Positions 1 to 6,722 are shown, counted from the stretch's first letter. The stretch: DNA of 8,080 bases from Actinomycetota bacterium (GCA_018882725.1 VERK01000094.1:1-8080); one strand, 5' to 3'. Notes: generated by a model from the sequence alone, not told the origin. Numbers and translations are program-made.

Positions 1-240
1 GTGCAGGGCTTCCCGCCCAAGGCCCCGCCGTACGCCGGTGCCGCCGACCCCAAAACCTTCAAGGCCTTCGGCGTGGGTTACGTCGAACTGCCGGGCGAAT
101 TGAAGATCGAGACCCGCCTCACCGAGGCCGATCCCGAGAAGTTGAAGATCGGAATGGAGATGGAGATGGTCATCATCCCGCTCTGCACCGACGAAAACGG
201 GAATGAAATCGTCACCTTCGCGTTCGCGCCGGTGGCCTGA
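1..240 (+). CDS. DUF35 OB-fold protein, C-terminal part (5' truncated by window edge)
   Basis: The open frame enters from the left edge and ends at TGA 238-240. The visible 79 codons give a proline-rich linker (QGFPPKAPPY) followed by a beta-rich stretch of the kind VGYVELPGELKIETRL...KIGMEMEMVIIPL...FAFAPVA. This matches the C-terminal OB fold of DUF35 (acyl-CoA-associated) proteins. Family members have a four-Cys zinc ribbon just before this linker; none of it is visible, so I treat the GTG at position 1 as an internal Val and the gene as cut. DUF35 proteins bind thiolase-superfamily partners and are needed for activity in steroid side-chain aldolases (ChsH2-DUF35 with Ltp2). The thiolase-like gene starts 17 bases downstream, so the two products most likely form one complex. 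Function is assigned from family and context; no catalytic residue is expected in this half. Confidence 0.85.
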   Translation: MQGFPPKAPPYAGAADPKTFKAFGVGYVELPGELKIETRLTEADPEKLKIGMEMEMVIIPLCTDENGNEIVTFAFAPVA

Positions 241-246
241 GAGGAC

Positions 247-250
247 GAGG
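247..250 (+). promoter_or_regulatory. Ribosome binding site of the thiolase-like gene
   Basis: GAGG lies 7 bases before ATG 258, inside the short gap after the DUF35 stop. It fixes the start of the thiolase-like gene and shows that the two genes are read from one transcript. Confidence 0.6.
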
Positions 251-257
251 TAAGAAC

Positions 258-1406
258 ATGACCACGGAAGTCGCCATCGTCGGCATCGGAATGCACGAGT
301 TCGGACGCACCGAAGGTGTGTCGGGCATGGACCAGGGTGTGATCGCGGTTCGCCGTGCGTGCGCCGATGCCGGACTCAGTTGGGAAGACATGCAGTTCGC
401 ATTCGGTGGCTCGATGGCCGCCGGTGCCGCCGACACGATGGTGTCGCTGCTCGGTCTCACCGGTCTCCAGTTCATCAACGTGGCGAATGGTTGCGCCACC
501 GGTGGTTCGGCCCTCTTCTCGGCGTACAACACGATTCGTTCCGGAGTTTTCGATCTGGGTATCGCGATCGGCTTCGACAAGCACGAGCGCGGAGCCTTCC
601 GCGTCAACACCAAGGGTTCGGGTCTGGGCGACTGGTACGGAGCATCCGGTCTGGCGCTCACCACGCAGTTCTTCGGCATGAAGATCAATCGCTACATGCA
701 CGAGTACGGGATCACGCCGTCCACTCTGGCCAAGGTGTCGTCGAAGGCGTTCCGCAACGGTTCGCTCAACCCGATGGCGTGGCGTCGCAAGCCGATCTCG
801 GAAGAAGAAGTGGCCAACTCGCCCATGCTCTCGTACCCGCTCACGCAGTACATGTTCTGCAACCCGGGCGAAGGCGGCGTGGCTCTCATCTTGTGCCGGG
901 CCGACAAGGCACATCTCTACACCGACAAGCCCATCTACTTGCGCGCGGCCGCCGTGCGCAGTCGTCGCTTCGGTTCTTTCGAAGTTCTCGCTCCGTCGAT
1001 CGCCCTCGAGCACAACGCCGGCCCCACGGTCGACGCGTCGAAGGCCGCGTTCGAGATGGCTGGTATCGGGCCCGACGACATCGACTTGGCTCAGTTGCAG
1101 GACACCGAGGCCGGTGCTGAAGTGATGCACATGGCCGAGAACGGATTCTGCGAGCACGGCCAGCAGGAGTGGATGATCCAGGCCGGCGAAACCGAGATCG
1201 GTGGCAAGTTCCCGGTGAACACCGACGGTGGTTGCCTGGCCAACGGCGAGCCGATCGGCGCGTCCGGTCTCCGTCAGGTGTACGAGAACGTGTTGCAGCT
1301 GCGCGGCGACGCGGGTGCTCGACAGGTTCCGAACAACCCGAAGGTGGCCTACACCCACGTCTACGGGGCGCCGGGTATCTCGGGCGTCACCATCCTCTCG
1401 CGCTGA
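258..1406 (+). CDS. Thiolase-superfamily protein (SCP-x/Ltp type), probable DUF35-dependent acyl-CoA C-C lyase
   Basis: This is a 382-residue cytosolic protein of normal length for the SCP-x/lipid-transfer thiolase family. The N-terminal strand VAIVGIGMHEFGR and the nucleophile motif NVANGCATGGSA, with Cys79, are intact. The C-terminal half has NTDGGCLANGEPIGASG and ends VYGAPGISGVTILSR. In ordinary thiolases the first of these reads GHP, with the oxyanion-hole His, and the second carries the acid/base Cys. Here they are Glu331 and Tyr369. The protein is therefore unlikely to be a standard acetyl-CoA acetyltransferase. The DUF35 protein just upstream is the known partner type of Ltp2-like retro-aldolases, in which tyrosines serve in the reshaped thiolase active site. 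I infer C-C bond cleavage or formation on a CoA thioester, substrate unknown. An inactive scaffold or a thiolase using only Cys79 remain alternatives. The start ATG 258 has a GAGG site; the stop is one base before the next ATG. Confidence 0.88.
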   Translation: MTTEVAIVGIGMHEFGRTEGVSGMDQGVIAVRRACADAGLSWEDMQFAFGGSMAAGAADTMVSLLGLTGLQFINVANGCATGGSALFSAYNTIRSGVFDLGIAIGFDKHERGAFRVNTKGSGLGDWYGASGLALTTQFFGMKINRYMHEYGITPSTLAKVSSKAFRNGSLNPMAWRRKPISEEEVANSPMLSYPLTQYMFCNPGEGGVALILCRADKAHLYTDKPIYLRAAAVRSRRFGSFEVLAPSIALEHNAGPTVDASKAAFEMAGIGPDDIDLAQLQDTEAGAEVMHMAENGFCEHGQQEWMIQAGETEIGGKFPVNTDGGCLANGEPIGASGLRQVYENVLQLRGDAGARQVPNNPKVAYTHVYGAPGISGVTILSR

Positions 1407-1407
1407 C

Positions 1408-2985
1408 ATGGCCACGCTGACGCGTGATTCGGCTTCGTCGCGCGGTAGCGAGATGGCGCTCGTCGACGAGCGTCGCACGGTGTCGTGGGCCGAATTCGAC
1501 GAGCGGGTCAACCGCCTCGTCAACGGTCTGCGCGATCGCGGTCTGGCCACCGGCGACACGATCGCGGTGATCGCCGGCAACCAGTGCGAGTGGTTCGAGA
1601 TCGCCATGGCCTGCGCACACGGCGGCTGGACCTACGTTCCGGTCAACTGGCACTGGGTCGCCGACGAGTTGGCCTACGTCTTCACCGATGCCAATGCCAA
1701 GGCGGTGGTGGTCGACGAGCGTTTCGGATCGGCCGTGGCCGAAGCACTGCGCGACGAGCGCGCCAACGGTGTGCAGCTCGTCGTGGGCGTGGGTACGAAC
1801 GCGTCGTCTGCGGTGCGCACCGATGCTCGTTTCGTCGAGTTCGAAACCGTGGTCGCCGGTGGCGATCCCTCCGAACCGGCCGATCAGGCGCTCGGTGGTC
1901 CGATGTTCTACACGTCGGGCACGACTGGCCGCCCCAAGGGTGTGCGCGGCGCGTTGTCGGGGGGTCTCGCCGTCACGCCCGACATCATGAAGTTGGTCGC
2001 GGCCGGCTTCACGAACTTCGTTCCGAGCCCGGGTCGCACCTTGTTGTGTGGGCCCTTCTATCACTCGGCCCAATGGGCCTTTTCCTTCTTGCCGATGATC
2101 AACGGTTCGTCGGTCGTGATGCAGCACAAGTACGACTCGGCGGGTGCCATCGAGTTGATCGATCGGCATCAGTGCACCAACGTGCATCTCGTCCCGACGC
2201 AGATGAAGCGCCTGCTCGATCTGACCGACGAGCAGAAGAAGTCGTTCTCCGGTGCGTCGTTGGCCGTGGCGTGGCACGGTGCCGCACCGTGTCCTCCGGC
2301 CGTGAAGCGCGGCCTCATCGAATGGTGGGGGCCCAAGGTCACCGAGTACTACGGGTCGACCGAGGGTTCGATCATCTCGGTGATCCCGGCCGACGAGTGG
2401 CTGCAGAAGGGTGGCAGTGTCGGCAAGCCGCTCGAGACCGTCGAAGTGATCGTGGTCGACGACGCCGGTCAGCGGGTGGCGCAGGGAAGTGAAGGCACTC
2501 TCTACTTCCGCAACAAGATGGGCACCGACTTCACGTATCACAACGACGAAGCCAAGACGAAGGCTGCTCACCTCGAGCCCGGCGTGTTCACCACCGGCGA
2601 CGTCGGCTACATCGATACCGACGGTTACTTGTGGTTGTCCGACCGCAAGATCGACATGATCATCTCGGGAGGCGTGAACATCTATCCGGCCGAGATCGAA
2701 GGAGTCCTCGCGTCGCACCCGGCCGTCGAAGACGTCGCCGTGATCGGTGTTCCCGACGAAGAGTTCGGTGAGAGCGTGAAGGCAGTCGTGCAAGTGGCCG
2801 AGGGCCACTCTGCGTCCGATCAACTGGCCAGCGATCTCATCGCGCACTGCCGCAAACTGCTGGCCGGATACAAGTCGCCGCGTTCGGTCGACTTCATCGA
2901 CATGATTCCGCGCACAGGCACGGGCAAGATCCAGAAGGCGCCGCTGCGGGCGCCGTACTGGGAAGGCCAGCAGAGGCGCATCTGA
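1408..2985 (+). CDS. AMP-dependent acyl-CoA synthetase (ANL superfamily)
   Basis: This 525-residue enzyme should adenylate a carboxylic acid with ATP and transfer it to CoA, supplying thioesters to the thiolase-like protein encoded next door. All ANL core motifs are present: the P-loop YTSGTTGRPKG (168-178), YYGSTEG (314-320), TGD (396-398), the hinge-region stretch SDRKIDMIISGG (411-422) followed by VNIYP, and the C-terminal PRTGTGKIQK with catalytic Lys507. Length is normal for the family. I chose ATG 1408, one base after the thiolase TGA, although the frame is open upstream to 1228. That extension would lie wholly within the thiolase-like coding sequence and would add an arginine- and serine-rich leader unlike the family. 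No Shine-Dalgarno is evident, so translation is probably coupled. ATG 1453 is a less likely alternative start. The acyl substrate (fatty, aryl or isoprenoid acid) cannot be read from the sequence. Confidence 0.93.
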   Translation: MATLTRDSASSRGSEMALVDERRTVSWAEFDERVNRLVNGLRDRGLATGDTIAVIAGNQCEWFEIAMACAHGGWTYVPVNWHWVADELAYVFTDANAKAVVVDERFGSAVAEALRDERANGVQLVVGVGTNASSAVRTDARFVEFETVVAGGDPSEPADQALGGPMFYTSGTTGRPKGVRGALSGGLAVTPDIMKLVAAGFTNFVPSPGRTLLCGPFYHSAQWAFSFLPMINGSSVVMQHKYDSAGAIELIDRHQCTNVHLVPTQMKRLLDLTDEQKKSFSGASLAVAWHGAAPCPPAVKRGLIEWWGPKVTEYYGSTEGSIISVIPADEWLQKGGSVGKPLETVEVIVVDDAGQRVAQGSEGTLYFRNKMGTDFTYHNDEAKTKAAHLEPGVFTTGDVGYIDTDGYLWLSDRKIDMIISGGVNIYPAEIEGVLASHPAVEDVAVIGVPDEEFGESVKAVVQVAEGHSASDQLASDLIAHCRKLLAGYKSPRSVDFIDMIPRTGTGKIQKAPLRAPYWEGQQRRI

Positions 2986-2987
2986 CG

Positions 2988-3455
2988 ATGATCGACTTCG
3001 GGCGTGCGTACCACCTCGGCATCCGAGTGCCCGACATCGAATCTGCGATGGACGAGATGGGCTCGACCCTGGGTGTCACGTGGTGCTCGCTGCAAGAGCG
3101 TGAACAGTCGGTGTGGACACCCGATACGGGTTCCGTCACCATTCCGCTCAAGTTCACCTACTCGGCCGAAGATCCGATGCATCTCGAACTCCTCGAAGGT
3201 GCACCCGGTTCCATCTGGGACGGCCGAGTGTCGCCCGGTGCTCACCACATCGGCGTGTGGTCGGATGACGTTCGGGGCGACACCCAAGCCTTGGTCGACG
3301 CCGGTTGGACGCTGCTGATGGCCCAAGCCGAACCGGCCCAGGGTTTCGGAGCCTTCACCTATGTGCAACCACCATCGGGTCTGATCGTCGAATTGGTGTG
3401 GAGTGCGATCAAGCCGATGTTCGATCGATGGTTCGCAGGAGGGCCGCTCGGATGA
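2988..3455 (+). CDS. VOC-family protein, glyoxalase/methylmalonyl-CoA-epimerase-like
   Basis: This is a 155-residue protein with two beta-alpha-beta-beta-beta modules of the vicinal oxygen chelate fold. The first module opens with YHLGIRVPDIE and ends with MHLELLEG; the second opens with AHHIGVWSDDV and ends with GLIVELV. Metal-ligand candidates are His9, Glu67, His87 (or His86) and Glu135, a full set, so a metal-dependent enzyme is plausible. VOC proteins include epimerases, glyoxalases and extradiol dioxygenases; the short single-domain form and the HHIGV motif resemble the epimerase/glyoxalase branch. In this operon it could epimerise or isomerise a CoA thioester or a hydroxyketone, which is inference. 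ATG 2988 follows the ligase stop by two bases; a weak AGAGG lies 11 bases upstream at 2972-2976. The stop overlaps the next start as ATGA. Confidence 0.85.
   Translation: MIDFGRAYHLGIRVPDIESAMDEMGSTLGVTWCSLQEREQSVWTPDTGSVTIPLKFTYSAEDPMHLELLEGAPGSIWDGRVSPGAHHIGVWSDDVRGDTQALVDAGWTLLMAQAEPAQGFGAFTYVQPPSGLIVELVWSAIKPMFDRWFAGGPLG
3437..3442 (+). promoter_or_regulatory. Strong ribosome binding site of the SDR gene
   Basis: AGGAGG lies 9 bases before ATG 3452, within the last codons of the VOC gene. It is the best Shine-Dalgarno match in the window. It decides the SDR start, against the longer frame open to 3305. Confidence 0.8.
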
Positions 3456-4435
3456 CGACCAACAATCTCGCCTACGACGACCGACGGGGCAGCGGGTTCG
3501 ATGCGACCAGTTCGACCGACGACGTTCTGAGTGGCCTCGACCTGTCGGGTCGGCGTTACCTCGTGACCGGATCGTCGGGTGGCCTCGGTCTCGAAACCGT
3601 TCGGGCGTTGGCCTCTCACGGCGCGACGGTCGTGATGGCCGCGCGCGATCGCGCCAAGAACGAGACGGCAGCCGACGGCATTCGCTCGGCGCATCCGAAT
3701 GCTCGCCTCGAACTCCTCGACGTCGATCTCGGTTCACTCGAGTCGGTTCGATCGGCCGCCCGAGGCTTCGTCGCCGCCGGAGGCCCCCTTCATGGTGTCG
3801 TGGCCAACGCCGGCATCATGGCCACGCCGTTCGCGCTGTCGGTCGACGGATTCGAAAGTCAGTTCGCGGTCGATCACCTCGGCCATTTCCTGCTCGTGCG
3901 CGAGTTGTTGCCGATGCTGGCGGCATCGGCGCCAGCGCGAGTGGTGTGCGTGAGTTCGGCCGGCCATCGCATGGGCGACATCGATCTCGACGATCTCAAC
4001 TTCGTCCACCGTTCGTACGAACCGTTTCTTGCGTACGGAGCGGCCAAGTCGGCCAACGTTCTGCACGCGGTCGAACTCGATCGCCGGTGGAAGGATCGGG
4101 GTGTGCGGGGAATCGCGATCCACCCCGGTGGCATCCACACCGAACTCGGCCGCTACATGACCCCTGAGGTGATCAAGGCACTCATGTCGCGCATGGAAGG
4201 CGGCGGTTCATCGTTCTCGTGGAAGTCGATTCCGCAGGGTGCGGCCACCCAGGTGTGGGCTCTCACGTCGCCGTTCTTGGAGGGTCGTGGCGGGATGTAC
4301 TGCGAGGACTGCGACGTCTCTCCGGTGCTCGCCGACGACGTGACGACGGTGGACGGCCGCGGAGTCGCGGCCCGCGCGGTCGATTCGGCCAAGGCCCAAG
4401 CCCTCTGGGCACTCAGCGAACGCCTCGTCGGCTGA
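3452..4435 (+). CDS. Short-chain dehydrogenase/reductase, retinol/WW-oxidoreductase-like classical SDR
   Basis: This 327-residue NAD(P)-dependent oxidoreductase has an N-terminal lead ending in STDDVLSGLDLSG, then the Rossmann dinucleotide motif TGSSGGLG (39-46). It also has Asp90 and Asp92 in the adenine-pocket strand, NAG at 119-121, VCVSS with catalytic Ser near 168-169, and the YxxxK pair Tyr195/Lys199. HPGGIHTEL follows near 224-232. This pattern matches the retinol-dehydrogenase-like group, whose members also show the C-terminal stretch with QGAAT...WALTSP...EGRGGMY seen here. The motif usually written NHLGHF begins with Asp141 here, a change whose effect is unclear. The Shine-Dalgarno AGGAGG and the 4-base ATGA overlap with the VOC stop fix the start. 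It probably interconverts an alcohol and a ketone or aldehyde. A product of the carotenoid-oxygenase-family enzyme downstream is an attractive but unproven substrate. Confidence 0.92.
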   Translation: MTTNNLAYDDRRGSGFDATSSTDDVLSGLDLSGRRYLVTGSSGGLGLETVRALASHGATVVMAARDRAKNETAADGIRSAHPNARLELLDVDLGSLESVRSAARGFVAAGGPLHGVVANAGIMATPFALSVDGFESQFAVDHLGHFLLVRELLPMLAASAPARVVCVSSAGHRMGDIDLDDLNFVHRSYEPFLAYGAAKSANVLHAVELDRRWKDRGVRGIAIHPGGIHTELGRYMTPEVIKALMSRMEGGGSSFSWKSIPQGAATQVWALTSPFLEGRGGMYCEDCDVSPVLADDVTTVDGRGVAARAVDSAKAQALWALSERLVG

Positions 4436-4441
4436 GTTTGT

Positions 4442-4447
4442 TACGGT
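4442..4447 (+). promoter_or_regulatory. Probable -10 box of a leaderless promoter for the ABM gene
   Basis: TACGGT fits the actinobacterial -10 pattern TANNNT and ends six bases before GTG 4454. Transcription starting about seven bases downstream would begin at the start codon itself. There is no Shine-Dalgarno before this GTG, which agrees with a leaderless mRNA. No convincing -35 element is seen. It would separate the ABM/oxygenase pair from the upstream operon in expression. Confidence 0.5.
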
Positions 4448-4453
4448 GCGCTC

Positions 4454-4861
4454 GTGGCAACGATCCTGGCCCATATCACCGTGAAGCCCGGCTCGGAGGC
4501 GGCGTTCGAGGCCATCTCGCGCGATCTGTACGCGGCCAGCCATGCCGGTGAAGAGGGACTCATCCGCTACGAGTACTGGCGGGGGAGCGAACCGAGCACC
4601 TATTACACGTTGCTGGCGTTTCGTGACTTCGCGTCGTTCATCGCCCATCAAACGAGCGATCACCACGAAGCGGCTTCACCTCAGTTGGGCTCGGTACTGG
4701 CCGGCCTCAAACTCGAATGGCTCGACCCCGTCGACGGCGCCGCGCCTCTTCCCCGCACCGAGGCTCAAGATCTGTCGCAGGCCGCCGATGAATTGACTCG
4801 TCTGTACGCCAAACGATTCGCCGCTCAGGTCGCTCCCTGGTGGGCGACTGTTCGTTCGTAA
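4454..4861 (+). CDS. ABM-type dimeric alpha/beta-barrel protein (putative quinol monooxygenase)
   Basis: This is a 135-residue protein with a GTG start. Residues 3 to about 95 fit the antibiotic biosynthesis monooxygenase (ABM) fold: an opening strand ATILAHITVKPGSEAAFEAI, then EEGLIRYEYWRG, then YYTLLAFRDFASFIAHQTSDHH. The last is the family's strand-helix segment with a histidine pair. The roughly 40-residue C-terminal tail is charged and helical and longer than in minimal ABM proteins. Members are cofactor-free monooxygenases of phenols and quinols, haem oxygenases, or isomerase-like proteins, so the reaction is not certain. The gene begins 18 bases after the SDR stop and is followed 33 bases later by the carotenoid-oxygenase gene, so the two probably share a transcript. 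The GTG choice rests on the fit of the fold's first strand and on the TACGGT box upstream; no Shine-Dalgarno is seen. Confidence 0.75.
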   Translation: MATILAHITVKPGSEAAFEAISRDLYAASHAGEEGLIRYEYWRGSEPSTYYTLLAFRDFASFIAHQTSDHHEAASPQLGSVLAGLKLEWLDPVDGAAPLPRTEAQDLSQAADELTRLYAKRFAAQVAPWWATVRS

Positions 4862-4884
4862 CACAATCCGCCATCGATTCACAC

Positions 4885-4890
4885 GGGAGA
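4885..4890 (+). promoter_or_regulatory. Ribosome binding site of the carotenoid-oxygenase-family gene
   Basis: GGGAGA is followed four bases later by ATG 4895. It supports that start and, with the 33-base gap, co-transcription with the ABM gene. Confidence 0.65.
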
Positions 4891-4894
4891 CATC

Positions 4895-6244
4895 ATGACC
4901 GACATCCTCGACGAGAAGAAACCCTGGTTCCTGAACGGTAACTACGCACCGGTGTTCGACGAAGTCACCGACACCAACTTGAAGGTGACCGGAACCATTC
5001 CGAAGGCTTTGTCGGGTCTGTACGTGCGCAACGGTTCGAACCCGAAGAGCGGCACGGCTGGCCACTGGTTCTTCGGTGACGGCATGGTGCACGGTGTTCG
5101 CCTCGAAGGTGGCCAGGCGCAGTGGTACCGAAATCGTTACGTGCGCACTCCGAAGCTCGAGAAGGGTCTCGACGCGATGGACGCCGATTGCATCTTCGAC
5201 CCCACGGCCAGTGCCGCCAACACGCACGTGCTCGCGCACGCCGGCCGCATCTGGGCCCTCGAAGAGGGCCACCTTCCGTGGGAGTTGTCACCCGAGCTCG
5301 AAACGATGGGTTGCGACGACTTCGGCGGCAAGTTGAAGACCGCCTTCACCGCGCACCCCAAGTTGTGCCCCGAGACCAACGAGTTGCACTTCTTCGGCTA
5401 CGGCGCGGTATCGCCGTACGTCACGTATCACGTGCTCGATGCCAAGGGTGATCTGGTGCACACCGCACCCATCACCACTCCCAAGGGCACGATGATGCAC
5501 GACTTCATGATCACCCGCGATCACGCGATCTTCATGGACCTGCCGGTCGTGTTCAACATGGACAACATGGCCAAAGGTCTGCCGCCCATCGGCTGGGACG
5601 ACGACTACGGCGCACGCATCGGAATCCTCCCGCGCATGGGCACCGACGCCGATGTGAAGTGGTTCGAGATCGATCCGTGCTACGTGTTCCATCCGCTCAA
5701 TGCGTACGTCGATGGCGACGAAGTGATCTGCGACGTGGGCCGTCACGCGTCCATGTGGCGCGGGTCCATGGACAACTTCGAGCCCTGTTACATGTACCGC
5801 TGGTCGTTCAACATGAAGACCGGTGCCGTCAAGGAGACGCAGATGGACGACTGGGCCCACGCATTCCCGCGCGTCGACGATCGCGTGGTGGGCTTGAAGC
5901 ACCGTTACGGCTGGGTCTCGGGTACTCGCCCCAAGGCGATGGGCGGCATGGACGCGCCCGGAGTGGTGGCGCGTTACGACATGTCGAACGGCTCCAAGAC
6001 CATTCACGATCTCGGTCCGTCCGCTCACCCGGGCGAGTTCGTCTTCGTGCAGGAGACGTCAGCGTCGGGTGAGGACGAGGGCTGGGCCATGGGATTCGTC
6101 TACGACGACGCCACCGATTCGAGCGACCTCGTGATCCTCGACGCCAGCGATCTGTCGAAGCCCCCGGTGGCTCGCGTGCATCTCCCGCAGCGCGTGCCCT
6201 TCGGTTTCCACGGCAGCTGGATCGACGACTCGGTGATGAACTGA
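4895..6244 (+). CDS. Carotenoid-oxygenase family (CCD/RPE65) non-haem Fe(II) dioxygenase
   Basis: This 449-residue protein is of usual length for bacterial carotenoid cleavage and lignostilbene dioxygenases, seven-bladed propellers that split a C=C bond with O2. The N-terminal signature is present: LYVRNGSNP (42-50) and HWFFGDGMVHGVRL (57-70). The four iron-binding histidines can be placed at His154 (TAHPK), His202 (MMHDFMIT), His266 (YVFHPLNAY) and His439 (GFHGSW). A second-shell Glu is seen in PGEFVFV (Glu381). The acidic residue that normally precedes FPR in this family is Ala323 here (HAFPRVD), an unusual gap in the second shell. No signal peptide or membrane segment is seen. Substrate is open: carotenoid, apocarotenoid, stilbene or another aryl alkene. 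The neighbouring CoA-thioester genes suggest the cleavage product is catabolised. The gene ends one base before the convergent VOC gene. Confidence 0.93.
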   Translation: MTDILDEKKPWFLNGNYAPVFDEVTDTNLKVTGTIPKALSGLYVRNGSNPKSGTAGHWFFGDGMVHGVRLEGGQAQWYRNRYVRTPKLEKGLDAMDADCIFDPTASAANTHVLAHAGRIWALEEGHLPWELSPELETMGCDDFGGKLKTAFTAHPKLCPETNELHFFGYGAVSPYVTYHVLDAKGDLVHTAPITTPKGTMMHDFMITRDHAIFMDLPVVFNMDNMAKGLPPIGWDDDYGARIGILPRMGTDADVKWFEIDPCYVFHPLNAYVDGDEVICDVGRHASMWRGSMDNFEPCYMYRWSFNMKTGAVKETQMDDWAHAFPRVDDRVVGLKHRYGWVSGTRPKAMGGMDAPGVVARYDMSNGSKTIHDLGPSAHPGEFVFVQETSASGEDEGWAMGFVYDDATDSSDLVILDASDLSKPPVARVHLPQRVPFGFHGSWIDDSVMN

Positions 6245-6245
6245 C

Positions 6246-6722
6246 TCAGCCGTTCGCCAACTGGCGAACATGGTCGTAGAACCCGAGGAGTCGTTCCGAG
6301 GGTTCGTACATTTCCACCAAATGACCGAGCGTTTCGCGCGCGTCAGCGAACACGAAACGTTGACCGGTATTCGTGTTGGCGTCGAGCAGTGTCGGCCAGT
6401 GCTGTCGCACGCACCAAGTGATGGCCTGCTCGAGATCGGGCACCATGAACGCCAGGTGATGAACGCCGGCGGTTCGGTCGATGAGCGGCGCAGTGTGCTC
6501 CTGAACGAGTTCGACCATCACGTCGCCCCACCATCCGTAGGCCGATGAGTGGTCGAATGCTCCGGGTCGGCCGCTGATGGTGCACGAGGCGAGTGGAATG
6601 TTGCGGGCCACCACGAACGGACCGGCCCCGGTGGAGGCCCGGAACTCGGCGGCCACGTCGTCGAGATCGCGTGACGGGTCGACGGCATAGGCGATTTGTA
6701 CCGGTCGCGCCAGCGGACTCAC
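6246..6722 (-). CDS. VOC-family protein, glyoxalase-4-like
   Basis: Reading from GTG 6722 gives 158 residues. The sequence starts with PVQIAYAVDPSRDLD and carries FDHSSAYGWWGDVMVELVQ, then VHHLAFMVPDLEQA and TLGHLVEMYEP. This is the two-module VOC layout of a group common in actinobacteria. Metal-ligand candidates are Gln9, Glu71, His89 (or His88) and Glu137, so the first ligand is Gln rather than the usual His. The frame stays open upstream. ATG 6761 would add 13 residues but would overlap the divergent SnoaL start and its promoter, and the fold's first strand would then begin late. GTG 6722 has a weak GGCAGG upstream. I prefer GTG 6722 at about even odds. It is unlike the plus-strand VOC protein in most positions and is not a recent duplicate. 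Role unknown; isomerase, epimerase or ring-cleavage activity are all possible for the fold. Confidence 0.82.
   Translation of the reverse strand: MSPLARPVQIAYAVDPSRDLDDVAAEFRASTGAGPFVVARNIPLASCTISGRPGAFDHSSAYGWWGDVMVELVQEHTAPLIDRTAGVHHLAFMVPDLEQAITWCVRQHWPTLLDANTNTGQRFVFADARETLGHLVEMYEPSERLLGFYDHVRQLANG
6252..6269. terminator. Inverted repeat at the convergent junction, possible terminator
   Basis: GTTCGCC (6252-6258) and GGCGAAC (6263-6269) form a perfect 7-bp stem with loop AACT. It starts eight bases after the carotenoid-oxygenase stop and lies inside the last codons of the minus-strand VOC gene. It could end plus-strand transcription. No T-tract follows, so it is not a canonical intrinsic terminator. 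Confidence 0.45.

Noticed and set aside
258..1406. Calling the thiolase-like gene acetyl-CoA acetyltransferase (atoB/fadA)
   Set aside because: The essential His and second Cys of biosynthetic and degradative thiolases are Glu331 and Tyr369, and a DUF35 partner is present.
1228..1407. 60-codon N-terminal extension of the acyl-CoA synthetase
   Set aside because: It overlaps the thiolase-like gene in another frame, looks like shadow translation, and the family N-terminus fits ATG 1408.
78..1607. 509-codon open frame on the minus strand opposite the thiolase-like gene
   Set aside because: It is Arg/His/Val-rich with no recognisable domain and lies antisense to a gene with clear family motifs. 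GC-rich codon bias makes such long shadow frames common.
1387..2847. 486-codon open frame on the minus strand opposite the acyl-CoA synthetase
   Set aside because: Its low-complexity translation, rich in His, Arg and Asp, has no domain, while the plus strand carries every ANL motif in order.
3305..3451. 49-codon upstream extension of the SDR
   Set aside because: It overlaps the VOC gene; ATG 3452 has a perfect AGGAGG at 9 bases and fits the family N-terminus.
4862..4894. Separate promoter for the carotenoid-oxygenase gene in the 33-base gap
   Set aside because: No TANNNT box at a sensible distance and no -35 element; a normal Shine-Dalgarno indicates translation from a longer mRNA.
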